From: Lutispora sp041687175
Lineage (GTDB): Bacteria; Bacillota; Clostridia; Lutisporales; Lutisporaceae
DNA: 63,347 nt
Assembly: GCF_041687175.1 (NCBI RefSeq)
Contig: NZ_JAWLCK010000005.1
Span: 1 to 63,347, forward strand
Direction: 5' to 3'
Both the position numbers and the translations under genes were made by a program. The notes beneath the pieces were generated by a model. The model was not told the DNA's origin. It saw only the letters and a program-made list of their open reading frames with translations, and ran no database searches. This document shows, piece after piece, positions 41,393 to 49,255 of the stretch (position 1 is its first letter; every line of letters starts with the position of its first letter).

Positions 41393-42301
41393 ATGGGCTT
41401 ATTTTCTAAAAAATCCCCTTGCCCCATTTGTGGCGGTAAAATATCGTGGTTTCTACCAACAAAAATCGAAGGTGAATATATCTGTGACACTTGTAACAGC
41501 AAGATAGATATGGAAAATGATAAGAGAATCCATCTAACCATGCAGGGTTTTAAAAAATATTTGACATTTTACAATCAAAATCAACTGCTGAAAGATCAGT
41601 TCGTAATTTCTGAACGTATTGACTTCGGCCTTTGGGATACCAAAATCATCTTTGATTACAAGCATAAGCTGTTTTGCATGAGTAAAAATCCTGATAAAAC
41701 CGTTTTTGAGGGCAAACATTTGAAATCCTTTACAATTAAAGAGGACAGTATGCCTCTATTCGAGGGCTCGGCGGAGGGTATACGCCGTTATACCAGTACT
41801 GTGCCAGAGAGAGCTATGGCACTTGCACCGCAAATTGCTCAGTTTATGATGAACAGAGAAATGGCTCGTGTAGTTGACAAAATGGATGATGGAAATGAGA
41901 ACAGGATAACATCGATGCAGTATTTTGATATCCCTGAACCCTTCCAGACCTTTAATGTGGAGCTGCATTTGGACCATCCCTACTGGACGGTGATTAAATG
42001 CGACATGGAGGGTCCTAGATTTGATAACAATCGACCGGATGTCAACGATTACATCCGCGAATATAAACGCAGCATTGAAGAAATTGAAAAGCTGGTGATA
42101 GCATTAAAAACAATTTCCTTTCAGGGCATACCTGGGCGGTTCATGGGTTCTAGTACGGTGAGGGCACAGGAGGTAAATATAGTATCTGCACCACCTGTCG
42201 ATGCCATCGAGGAAATCAAAAAGTATAAAGCACTCATGGAGGAAGGCATAATCTCCCAAAAAGAATTTGAAGCAAAGAAAAAACAGCTGCTTGGAATATA
42301 A
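41393..42301 (+). CDS. Zinc-ribbon (DUF4428-like) protein with C-terminal SHOCT domain
   Basis: A 302-aa cytoplasmic protein. The N-terminal zinc ribbon has CPICGG at about residues 10-15 and CDTC about 23 residues later. The middle is a PH-like/unclassified beta region with conserved aromatics. The C-terminal ~30 residues (IEEIKKYKALMEEGIISQKEFEAKKKQLLGI) are a SHOCT motif, an oligomerisation helix pair. CAGGAGG is 2 nt from ATG 41387 but 8 nt from ATG 41393. Third gene of the LemA operon; function unknown. Confidence 0.82.
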   Translation: MGLFSKKSPCPICGGKISWFLPTKIEGEYICDTCNSKIDMENDKRIHLTMQGFKKYLTFYNQNQLLKDQFVISERIDFGLWDTKIIFDYKHKLFCMSKNPDKTVFEGKHLKSFTIKEDSMPLFEGSAEGIRRYTSTVPERAMALAPQIAQFMMNREMARVVDKMDDGNENRITSMQYFDIPEPFQTFNVELHLDHPYWTVIKCDMEGPRFDNNRPDVNDYIREYKRSIEEIEKLVIALKTISFQGIPGRFMGSSTVRAQEVNIVSAPPVDAIEEIKKYKALMEEGIISQKEFEAKKKQLLGI

Positions 42302-42390
42302 GTGGAGATCACATGAAGGAGAGAATATGCAAACTGCTATGACATTCCTATGAGATTAGAAACAAGGCAATGATTACGAAACTAATTTAA

Positions 42391-42624
42391 CTATCAGAGG
42401 AACTAGTTGAACTAAAAAATATAATTCAATCAGAGGAATCAGTTGAATCAGGAAATCTAGATGTTCCAGAGGATACAGTTGGTCCAGAAGATCGCGTTGA
42501 ATCAGGACATCAAGATGATTCAAGTGAATCAGAAGACCAAAATGCTCAAGAAGATATAACTGGTATAGAATATCCTGTTGAACCGGGATATAAAGATGAA
42601 TCGGAGTATACAGTAGAATCGTAA
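42391..42624 (+). pseudogene. Acidic repeat-protein fragment without a start
   Basis: An open frame of 77 codons, rich in Glu, Asp and Ser, with 12-residue periodicity (SEELVELKNIIQ / SEESVESGNLDV / PEDTVGPEDRVE), ends at 42624. No start codon with a ribosome site; a stop lies at 42388-42390. It looks like the tail or linker of a lost surface protein. Apart from this and the next fragment, the 775-nt gap between 42302 and tRNA-Pro shows no intact gene. Confidence 0.4.
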
Positions 42625-42697
42625 GTTGTTGATAAATAGATCTAGATAATTGATCTGAATACTGAAATAAAAAGAGTAAAAACTCATAAATCATAAG

Positions 42698-42925
42698 GGT
42701 GTCGGCAGAAATACTGCTCTGTGGCGCGCACTAAACCGTCCTGATGCATTGGGGCGAAGTGAGCTGGCGGCGGGACTGGGTGAGCATTACTACACCGATG
42801 CGGTGGCCTGGGCTGACACCAACGATCTTTTTACCGCTGATAAAAAGGATTTTGATCCCATGCATGAAGGGACCCGTGCCCACATTGTGACTTATCTCTA
42901 TCATAGCATAGGTAGTGGACATTGA
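42698..42925 (+). pseudogene. S-layer-homology (SLH) domain remnant
   Basis: This frame encodes GVGRNTALWRALNRPDALG followed by HYYTDAVAWADTNDLFTA and FDPMHEGTRAHIVTYLYHSIG, then TGA. The pattern (W/Y-Y-x-DAVAWA ... FDP ... TRA..VTYLY) matches an SLH repeat. No start, signal peptide or other SLH repeats remain. Codons are much more GC-rich (GCG, CGC, CTG) than the backbone, so this is decayed material of different origin. Confidence 0.55.
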
Positions 42926-43033
42926 TTAGATGTCTGGATGGACGATCCCAAGGTTATGTTCGTCACCACACTAAAGTAGAAGGCTAATAATGTAAGAGAG
43001 GTTTCCGTAAAACGTTTCTCATGCAAAATAAAT

Positions 43034-43067
43034 AAACTTTCGAAGCAATAGCCTCGAAAGTTTTTTA
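43034..43067. terminator. Bidirectional terminator beside tRNA-Pro
   Basis: AAACTTTCGA pairs with TCGAAAGTTT; T runs occur on both sides, best on the plus strand. On the minus strand it ends the tRNA-Pro transcript. Confidence 0.75.
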
Positions 43068-43076
43068 TTTCAATAA

Positions 43077-43153
43077 TGGTCTGGGTGACAGGAATTGAAC
43101 CTGCGACCTCTTGAACCCCATTCAAGCGCGCTACCAAGCTGCGCCACACCCAG
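43077..43153 (-). tRNA. tRNA-Pro (anticodon GGG), CCA encoded
   Basis: On the minus strand a full cloverleaf forms: acceptor CTGGGTG/CACCCAG, D-arm GCGC..GCGC with AGCTTGGTA loop, anticodon stem CTTGA/TCAAG with loop ATGGGGT (anticodon GGG, Pro CCC/CCU), and T-arm with GGTTCAATTCC. Discriminator A, then CCA encoded at 43077-43079. Its 3' end faces the accessory island. Confidence 0.93.
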
Positions 43154-43173
43154 ATGTATGAGTTACATATAAG

Positions 43174-43202
43174 AATATAGCACATAAACTACTAAATTTC
43201 AA
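43174..43202 (-). promoter_or_regulatory. Sigma-A promoter of tRNA-Pro
   Basis: On the minus strand, TTGAAA (43202-43197), 17 bp, then TATATT (43179-43174) with a TGC extension, about 20 nt before the tRNA 5' end. Confidence 0.65.
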
Positions 43203-43345
43203 GTCAAATTTTGATCCATTTCGTCTGGTGTTATAGGACTAATTTTAATATTTCATTTTTCTTAGCAGGATATAAAAAACAAATGGAGAAATATAATAAC
43301 AGGTTATGTATACTAAAAAATTAATGCTCTGAAGGAGTATGCAAC

Positions 43346-44593
43346 ATGAAAAAAAGAAAGAAAATATCTTCACTTTATATATTTCCTATATTGTTTTTTA
43401 TTATAATTTGCTTTTATATATATAGATTCTTTTTTCTCAATGTCGATACTGAGATAATAAAATATGGCGAGATGGAAGACTATTTTGAAGCAAAAGCAAT
43501 AGTAATAAAAAATGAGTGGACATATGCTTTTCCAGAAAATGCAGAAATCATAAAAAAAGCTAATGAAGGAGAAAGAGTGCCCTTTGGTAAGAAACTTGCA
43601 GAAGTCATAAAAGGTGAAAAGCTGGATGAGGACTTGAAAATAAAAATAAGCGAGCTAGATGCGAGAATAAAAGAAATTGAAAATAGCAGTGAGAAAAATT
43701 TTTTTAATGATGATAGTACAAGATTACAGGAAAGCATTGATGAAAAGGTTGAGTATATAAAAATCCTGTCTAGCCAGGGGAATATTGAAAAGATATCGGA
43801 AGTTAAGGAGCAATTGTCATCAGACTTGAATAAGAAATCACTAATTTCCGGCGAAAAGAGCTTTTCAGGAAGAAATCTTGAGCAATTAAAGAAAGAAAAA
43901 GCTCAGTTGGAAGAATTACATGATAATTATATGGATACAATAGTTGCCAGCAGCCCTGGCATAGTAAGCTATAATTTAGATGGTTTAGAGCAAAATCTCA
44001 ATCCTGAAAATATTGAGAAATTTAGCATTGAGGATATAAAAAGCATCATTAATTCCTTGAACAATGAAAATAATAAGGAAGATAAGCTAAGTGGTGTAAA
44101 GATCATAGACAATTTCGCCTGGTACATATGCATGACAGTTGAAGAGAAGCTGTTGAAGGGATTAGAAGAAGGTAAGAGAGTCCTATTAGTTTTTAAAGAT
44201 TACGCCAATGAAACTATAAAGGCGAAAATTAAATATATTTCTGAACCTATAAATGGTGAAGTATTAGTTTCCTATGAGATTACTGATAACATCAGCAAAT
44301 ATTACGATATTCGGTTGGCGGATGTAAAGGTTATTACAAATCAATATGAAGGTTTTATGGTTAGTGAGAAATGTATTGTGGAAATAGAAAACCACAAAGG
44401 CGTCTATATTATAAAGGAAGGCATAGTAAAATTTGTTGCTGCTGAAGTTATCGCTACTGACAATGGATATGCACTTATTAAGAACATAGAGAATAAGGAA
44501 GATGCTATTCAGGTTAGCAGTGGTACAATTAAAGTCTATGATGAGGTGGTAAAAGATACTGACAAAGTAAAACCAAATCAAAGGATTCTTTGA
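43346..44593 (+). CDS. HlyD/membrane-fusion-like envelope protein
   Basis: A 415-aa protein with one N-terminal membrane helix (about residues 10-30), then a HlyD-like adaptor layout: a beta half-barrel (EAKAIVIKNEW), a long coiled coil (about 90-200), a lipoyl-like return (IVASSPGIVSY) and a C-terminal barrel with KYISEPINGEVLVSYEI. Clostridial homologues lie next to ylmE and sepF, as here, without an ABC partner, so a role at the septum or envelope is possible. AAGGAGT precedes the ATG. Confidence 0.75.
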   Translation: MKKRKKISSLYIFPILFFIIICFYIYRFFFLNVDTEIIKYGEMEDYFEAKAIVIKNEWTYAFPENAEIIKKANEGERVPFGKKLAEVIKGEKLDEDLKIKISELDARIKEIENSSEKNFFNDDSTRLQESIDEKVEYIKILSSQGNIEKISEVKEQLSSDLNKKSLISGEKSFSGRNLEQLKKEKAQLEELHDNYMDTIVASSPGIVSYNLDGLEQNLNPENIEKFSIEDIKSIINSLNNENNKEDKLSGVKIIDNFAWYICMTVEEKLLKGLEEGKRVLLVFKDYANETIKAKIKYISEPINGEVLVSYEITDNISKYYDIRLADVKVITNQYEGFMVSEKCIVEIENHKGVYIIKEGIVKFVAAEVIATDNGYALIKNIENKEDAIQVSSGTIKVYDEVVKDTDKVKPNQRIL

Positions 44594-44611
44594 AAAGGAG
44601 GAGAAGCATAG

Positions 44612-45316
44612 TTGAGTTCCATAAGTGAAAATATTAAAGCGATAAGAAATGAAATAGAGGATATTTGCCGCCAAAAGAATATAGATGCAAAAGATATTAC
44701 TTTAATCGCAGTAACTAAGACTATTGATGTTACACGGATCAAAGAGGCTGTAGATTCAGGTATAACCCATGTGGGAGAAAACAAGGTTCAGGAAATAATG
44801 GACAAGTATGATGCTTTAAAGGATATTGCCAATATTCACTTAATTGGGCATTTACAATCAAATAAGGTAAAATATATAATAGATAAGGTAAAGCTAATTC
44901 ATTCTGTTGATAGTATGAAACTGATGGATGAAATAAACAAGAGAGCTAAAAAATCTGGAATTATAGCCGATATACTTATACAAGTAAATGTAGCTCGCGA
45001 GGATACTAAATTTGGTATTGAGATGGGAGATGTGGATAGTCATATTGAATATGCTTCAAAACTAGATAACATAAGAGTAAGGGGATTGATGACCATAGCA
45101 CCCTATTTTGAAGATGTTGAAAAGACCAGGCCCATATTCAGAGTATTAAAAGAAAAATTTGATGAATTATCAAGTGAACGGTATTCTAATGTTGAAATGA
45201 AATATCTTTCCATGGGTATGACTAATGATTATAAAATAGCATTAGAGGAAGGTTCGAATATGATTAGGGTAGGTACAGGTATATTTGGTAAAAGAGTTTA
45301 TAATACAAATTTATAG
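44612..45316 (+). CDS. ylmE: PLP homeostasis protein YlmE/YggS
   Basis: A 234-aa PLP-binding TIM-barrel protein of the YggS/PROSC family that balances pyridoxal phosphate and amino-acid pools. The PLP Lys lies in LIAVTKTIDV; HLIGHLQSNKVKYII, QVNVAREDTKFGI, RGLMTIAP and SMGMTNDYKIALEEGSNMIRVGTGIFG are all family motifs. TTG 44612 is about 8 nt after AAAAGGAGGAG. First of the ylmE-sepF-ylmG-ylmH-divIVA block. Confidence 0.94.
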   Translation: MSSISENIKAIRNEIEDICRQKNIDAKDITLIAVTKTIDVTRIKEAVDSGITHVGENKVQEIMDKYDALKDIANIHLIGHLQSNKVKYIIDKVKLIHSVDSMKLMDEINKRAKKSGIIADILIQVNVAREDTKFGIEMGDVDSHIEYASKLDNIRVRGLMTIAPYFEDVEKTRPIFRVLKEKFDELSSERYSNVEMKYLSMGMTNDYKIALEEGSNMIRVGTGIFGKRVYNTNL

Positions 45317-45328
45317 GAGGTTTGCTTT

Positions 45329-45772
45329 ATGGCAGGGAAAATAATGAGCAAGGTATTATATTTTATGGGTATAGGCGAAAATGCTGAGGAACAGGAAGAA
45401 GTGGAGAATGTAGCACAAAAACCAGTTTTGGAGCCGGTTCGAAAGAGCAATGTTGTAAGTATGCCTACTCCAGCAGGACAAATGAAGCTGGTGCTTATTG
45501 AACCTACTGACTATGATGATGTTCAAGATATATGCGATAACTTAAAAAATAAAAAACCAGTAGTTATAAACTTTGAAAATTTAGACAAAGATATTGCAAG
45601 AAGGATGGTAGATTTTGTTAGCGGAGCTGTTTATGCAATTGATGGGAACATTCAAAAAGTATCTAATGGTATAGTGGTTGCTGCTCCACCAAATGTGGAT
45701 ATACTTGGTAGCATCGGTAATATAGAGGGAGAAGACTTTGATTTTGAAAAATTTATGGATTGGTTAAAATAA
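45329..45772 (+). CDS. sepF: Cell-division protein SepF
   Basis: A 147-aa protein with a short amphipathic N-terminus (MAGKIMSKVLYFMG), an acidic linker and a C-terminal SepF domain (about 60-140: VLIEPTDYDDVQDICDNL, VVINFENLDKDIARRMVDFVSGAVYAIDG). SepF tethers FtsZ to the membrane and aligns filaments. With no ftsA in the dcw segment here, it may be a main FtsZ anchor. Confidence 0.95.
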   Translation: MAGKIMSKVLYFMGIGENAEEQEEVENVAQKPVLEPVRKSNVVSMPTPAGQMKLVLIEPTDYDDVQDICDNLKNKKPVVINFENLDKDIARRMVDFVSGAVYAIDGNIQKVSNGIVVAAPPNVDILGSIGNIEGEDFDFEKFMDWLK

Positions 45773-45785
45773 AAGATTGTGAGTG

Positions 45786-46067
45786 ATGTTTTTGAGAGGT
45801 ATACTAATTTGGTCAGTTAGCAAATTCTTTAGCGTAATCTATCTTTTGATATTCATAAGAATGGTGTTATCCTGGATAAGGCTAAGTCCTTATAACAGTT
45901 TAGTTAATATTATATATCAGCTTACAGAACCGATTTTAGAGCCCTTTAGGAGACTTATGGATAGAACCGGAATTAACACAGGTATGATTGATTTTTCACC
46001 ATTGATTGCCTATTTGGTTTTGCAATTATTAGAAGGTATAATAATAAGAGCTCTTTGGATGCTATAG
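45786..46067 (+). CDS. ylmG: YggT-family membrane protein YlmG
   Basis: A ~93-aa protein with two YggT hydrophobic segments; ILIFIRMVLSWI and IYQLTEPILEPFRRLMDRTG are family signatures. A GTG at 45783 adds one residue. YggT proteins are linked to division and osmotic tolerance; mechanism unknown. It lies between sepF and ylmH in the conserved order. Confidence 0.9.
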   Translation: MFLRGILIWSVSKFFSVIYLLIFIRMVLSWIRLSPYNSLVNIIYQLTEPILEPFRRLMDRTGINTGMIDFSPLIAYLVLQLLEGIIIRALWML

Positions 46068-46070
46068 AAT

Positions 46071-46832
46071 ATGGAAGATTCTAAGTCAAAATATGCTGAT
46101 GAGCTGCTCATCAAAAAGCTGGAGGATCTGATAGAGAGAGTGGATAAGCGAATGACCGAAAGTTTTACAGATTTTTTGGATCCGAGGCAGCAATTATTGA
46201 TATCTGATAATTTTAGACATATAAAAGGCATTTCAATGGAGTTTTATGGTGGCTATGAAGAAGCTGAGAGAAAGATTTGCGGTATTTTTAATGAATATGA
46301 TGAATCTAATATAGGCACATTTCCCATAAGCATAATTCATATTTGCTGGAAGTCTCCAAAGAAAGTGAGCCATAGAGATATACTAGGTTCAATATTAGGA
46401 ACTGGCATAAGAAGGGATAAAATTGGGGATATTATACAGCAGGATAAGAAAGCCTATGTTTGTGTACATAAGGATATAGCAGATTACCTGATGATACATA
46501 TGGATAAGGTTGGAAGCATACCAGTTGATTTGGAATATTGTGATAGTATGACACAATTTACTAAGGAAGTCAAAACTATAACTGTTGTGATTGCTTCCTT
46601 GAGATTGGATTGTATTTTGGCTGCAGGTTTTGGGGTATCAAGGACAAAGGCTGTAGAGGCCATTAGGAGTTCTAAGATATTTGTGAATTGGAAGCCGGAG
46701 GCGGCTGCTTCCAAGGATATTAAAGAAGGAGATGTAGTATCTTGGAGGGGGAAAGGGCGTATACAACTACGCGATATAATTGGATCAACCAAAAAGGATA
46801 GGATTAAAGTGGTAATAAAAAAGTACATCTGA
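46071..46832 (+). CDS. ylmH: S4-domain RNA-binding protein YlmH
   Basis: A 253-aa protein with an N-terminal YlmH domain (FTDFLDPRQQLLI, FYGGYEEAERKI) and a C-terminal S4 domain (about 180-245: LRLDCILAAGFGVSRTKAVEAI, GDVVSWRGKGRI). YlmH acts in ribosome-associated quality control, working alongside RqcH, which is also encoded in this window (57625-59403). Weak ribosome site; probably coupled to ylmG 3 nt upstream. Confidence 0.93.
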   Translation: MEDSKSKYADELLIKKLEDLIERVDKRMTESFTDFLDPRQQLLISDNFRHIKGISMEFYGGYEEAERKICGIFNEYDESNIGTFPISIIHICWKSPKKVSHRDILGSILGTGIRRDKIGDIIQQDKKAYVCVHKDIADYLMIHMDKVGSIPVDLEYCDSMTQFTKEVKTITVVIASLRLDCILAAGFGVSRTKAVEAIRSSKIFVNWKPEAAASKDIKEGDVVSWRGKGRIQLRDIIGSTKKDRIKVVIKKYI

Positions 46833-46851
46833 ATTATGGGAGGTTATACAT

Positions 46852-47301
46852 ATGATGACTCCTATGGACATACGCAATAAGGAGTTTAAAAAGGGCTTTA
46901 GAGGTTATAGTGAGGAAGAAGTGGATTTGTTCATAGATAAGGTAGTAAGCGATTATGAGAAGCTATATAAAGAGAATATTGAGCTAAAGGATAAGCTGAG
47001 TTCAATAAACGAAAGACTTGATAGCTATTCAGAAATCGAAAAAACTCTACAAAGCACATTGATTGTAGCCCAAAAGACTTCTGAGGATATAATAGCAAAT
47101 GCAAGAAAAGAAGCGGATATGATAATCAGGGAAGCGGAAGAAAACAGAAAAAAGATAATTGCAGATGCAAACCAAAGTGTCATAGATATTAACAGAGAAT
47201 ATGAAGAGTTGAGAAAGCAATTGCAAATATTTAAAACTAGATATAAGACTTTTTTAGAATCTGAACTGAATAATCTGGATTCTTTTTTCAAAGAAATATA
47301 A
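46852..47301 (+). CDS. divIVA: DivIVA-domain protein
   Basis: A 149-aa coiled-coil protein. The N-terminal lipid-binding head has MTPMDIRNKEFKKGFRGYSEEEVDLFID; residues 35-145 are coiled coil. DivIVA marks negatively curved membrane at poles and septa. GGGAGG is 8 nt upstream. In Bacillus ileS follows; here it is aroF. Confidence 0.93.
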   Translation: MMTPMDIRNKEFKKGFRGYSEEEVDLFIDKVVSDYEKLYKENIELKDKLSSINERLDSYSEIEKTLQSTLIVAQKTSEDIIANARKEADMIIREAEENRKKIIADANQSVIDINREYEELRKQLQIFKTRYKTFLESELNNLDSFFKEI

Positions 47302-47307
47302 ATACTG

Positions 47308-47343
47308 CTCTTTCATCCCTCAGAGGTTGAGAGAGTTTTTCTT
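47308..47343 (+). terminator. Probable terminator after divIVA
   Basis: CTCTTTCA pairs with TGAGAGAG (one mismatch), followed by T5-C-T3. It separates the ylm block from aroF. Confidence 0.55.
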
Positions 47344-47384
47344 TGGATTTGAGCAAGCTTTCTGAGCAAGCAGGAGGATTTAGA

Positions 47385-48197
47385 ATGGATTTGAAATATA
47401 TAAGTAGAGATGATGAAGAAAGAAAAGTAGTAAAAGTAGGCAGCACAATTATTGGTAACGGAGATTTTGTGGTTTTTGCAGGTCCTTGTGCCATAGAAGG
47501 AAGGGAAATGCTTCTGAATACTGCATATTATATGAAGAAGAATAATGTATCCGTGCTGAGAGGGGGAGCATTCAAACCTAGAACATCTCCATATAGTTTT
47601 CAAGGGTTGGAGCTGGAGGGAGTTAAATATTTAAAGGAAGCTTCAGAAATTACAGGATTGCCGGTTGTGACAGAGGTTATGGATCCAAGGGATGTGGAAA
47701 GTATATATCCCTATATTGATATGTTCCAGGTAGGTTCCAGGAATATGCAGAACTTTCCTTTATTAAGAGAGGTAGGAAAGCAGGATAAACCGGTACTGCT
47801 TAAAAGAGGCCTGGCAGCGACTATTGAAGATTTTCTATATGCAGCAGAGTATATTGCTGTGGAAGGTAATGATAATATAGTGCTATGTGAGAGAGGTATA
47901 AGAACCTTTAGCAGTTATACAAGGAATACTATGGATATTTCTGCAATACCTCTTACTAAAGAGTTAAGCAAGCTTCCCATTATTATAGATCCAAGCCATG
48001 GTACTGGTATGAGAAGCCTGATTCTTCCCATGACTTTGGCTGGATTAGCAGCTGGAGCCGATGGTGCTATGATTGAAGTACATCCCTGCCCTGATAAGGC
48101 TCTGTCAGATGGGGAGCAATCCTTAGATTTTGAAGATTTTCAGAAGCTTATGAATAAGTTGAAAGAAGTTGAGGGATGCTTTAGAGATATGAGATAA
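47385..48197 (+). CDS. aroF: 3-deoxy-7-phosphoheptulonate synthase (type I-beta DAHP synthase)
   Basis: Joins PEP and erythrose-4-phosphate in the first step of the shikimate pathway. A 270-aa TIM barrel with FAGPCAIEGREM (metal Cys), LRGGAFKPRTSPYSFQG, QVGSRNMQNFPLL, KPVLLKRG and IDPSHGTGMR. It lacks the N-terminal FRD/ACT-like and chorismate-mutase extensions, so simple feedback control by a fused domain is absent. ATG 47385 follows CAGGAGG; an upstream TTG (47343) lies in the terminator. Confidence 0.93.
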   Translation: MDLKYISRDDEERKVVKVGSTIIGNGDFVVFAGPCAIEGREMLLNTAYYMKKNNVSVLRGGAFKPRTSPYSFQGLELEGVKYLKEASEITGLPVVTEVMDPRDVESIYPYIDMFQVGSRNMQNFPLLREVGKQDKPVLLKRGLAATIEDFLYAAEYIAVEGNDNIVLCERGIRTFSSYTRNTMDISAIPLTKELSKLPIIIDPSHGTGMRSLILPMTLAGLAAGADGAMIEVHPCPDKALSDGEQSLDFEDFQKLMNKLKEVEGCFRDMR

Positions 48198-48204
48198 ATA
48201 GTTG

Positions 48205-48238
48205 ATAACATGGTAATAACCACCATGTTATTTTTTAT
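48205..48238 (+). terminator. Terminator after aroF
   Basis: ATAACATGGT pairs with ACCATGTTAT, followed by a T run. Confidence 0.9.
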
Positions 48239-48311
48239 TGTTAAGGAAAGTTACGAAGCAACTTTTTTTAAAAGCAGTATTTTTGGGAATAATATTTGGG
48301 GAGGAATAAAA

Positions 48312-48575
48312 ATGAAAGAAGAACGAGTGGAACAAATTGCTCTCACATTGGAAAAGGCTAAATTAGGTGAATATGTTGAAATGATGTCAAAACCGAGAAA
48401 AATGTTACTAAACAATTTTATTGCCGGTTTGGCAAGAGGATTTGGTATGGCAATAGGCTTCACGGTTTTAGGAGCCCTTGCTTTGTATTTTATGAGAGCA
48501 TTAGTTATGTTGAACTTACCTTTTATCGGAGGGTTTATTGCAGAAATAGTAAAGATAGTACAAGATCATCTATAG
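48312..48575 (+). CDS. DUF5665 small membrane protein
   Basis: An 87-aa protein with a charged N-terminus (KEERVEQIALTLEKAKLGEYVEMM) and one long hydrophobic stretch (about residues 33-80) with GLARGFGMAIGFTVLGALAL, the DUF5665 signature. Function unknown; common in spore-forming Clostridia. ATG 48312 follows GGGGAGG; the upstream in-frame codons run through the aroF terminator. It is 11 nt from yteA. Confidence 0.8.
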   Translation: MKEERVEQIALTLEKAKLGEYVEMMSKPRKMLLNNFIAGLARGFGMAIGFTVLGALALYFMRALVMLNLPFIGGFIAEIVKIVQDHL

Positions 48576-48586
48576 GAGGCAGGAAC

Positions 48587-49195
48587 GTGAAAAAGGAAAA
48601 AGTAGCAAAACTGAAACAAAAGCTTATAGATATTAAAAATGAAAGGGAAGAGTCATTAAAGGATGATCATATAGGTTTGGGAGAATCCATAAGAGATAAT
48701 ACCAGTGAGTTATCTTCCTATGACAACCATCCAGGGGATTTGGGTACAGAGACCTTTGAAGCAGAAAAAAACTTCTCCTTTAGAAATAATGATAAATTCA
48801 TAATTGCTGAAGTTGATGAAGCCTTAAGAAAAATCAAAAATGGCAATTATGGATTATGTGAGCGCTGTGGAAAAGAAATAGCAGAAGAAAGGCTTGATTT
48901 TATTCCTTATGCTCGTTTATGCATATCTTGTGAAGAAAGATTTCCTCTAAAGGCGGAAGATCAGGAGAAGGGTAGACCTATAGAGGAGCAGGTGCTGATA
49001 CCGCCCTTTGGAAGATCCTTTAGAGATAATTCATTGGAGGATAGTGTAATGTACGATGGTGAAGACGCGTGGCAGGATGTTAACGTTTATAATGACGCCA
49101 CATCGGATAATCCATTTACTAAGGATGATAGTATGGGATATGTAGAGGGTGTAGAATCTATAAGCAATGAACAATATAGGAAACAACTAGAATAA
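48587..49195 (+). CDS. yteA: TraR/DksA-type zinc-finger protein, YteA family
   Basis: A 202-aa protein with an N-terminal coiled coil (about 1-80) and a C4 zinc finger LCERCGKEI..LCISCEERF, the DksA/TraR C-terminal motif. The acidic C-terminal extension (EDQEKGRPIEEQVLIPPFGRS onward) is typical of the sporulation-associated YteA family. Bacillus members are linked to spore formation. GTG 48587 after AGGCAGGA. lspA follows, with its own promoter. Confidence 0.88.
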   Translation: MKKEKVAKLKQKLIDIKNEREESLKDDHIGLGESIRDNTSELSSYDNHPGDLGTETFEAEKNFSFRNNDKFIIAEVDEALRKIKNGNYGLCERCGKEIAEERLDFIPYARLCISCEERFPLKAEDQEKGRPIEEQVLIPPFGRSFRDNSLEDSVMYDGEDAWQDVNVYNDATSDNPFTKDDSMGYVEGVESISNEQYRKQLE

Positions 49196-49219
49196 CTAAT
49201 CGCATTTTTTATTTGCATA

Positions 49220-49228
49220 TGCTATAAT
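49220..49228 (+). promoter_or_regulatory. Extended -10 promoter element before lspA
   Basis: TG-C-TATAAT about 30 nt before the lspA start, after the yteA stop. No strong -35. Confidence 0.5.
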
Positions 49229-49255
49229 CTTTTCTAGAATAAAGGGGGTATTTTT

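Noticed and set aside
42391..42560. CRISPR array in the periodic region after the SHOCT gene
   Set aside because: The period is imperfect, in codon register and encodes acidic repeats; no conserved repeat-spacer pattern.
42374..42694. Minus-strand frame with Leu-rich repeats (LLEH/LDFL-like) opposite the acidic fragment
   Set aside because: It is the complement of the repetitive plus-strand frame, has no ribosome site and no plausible protein composition.
42901..43185. Minus-strand frame reading through tRNA-Pro
   Set aside because: The sequence folds as a complete tRNA with encoded CCA; the frame is incidental.
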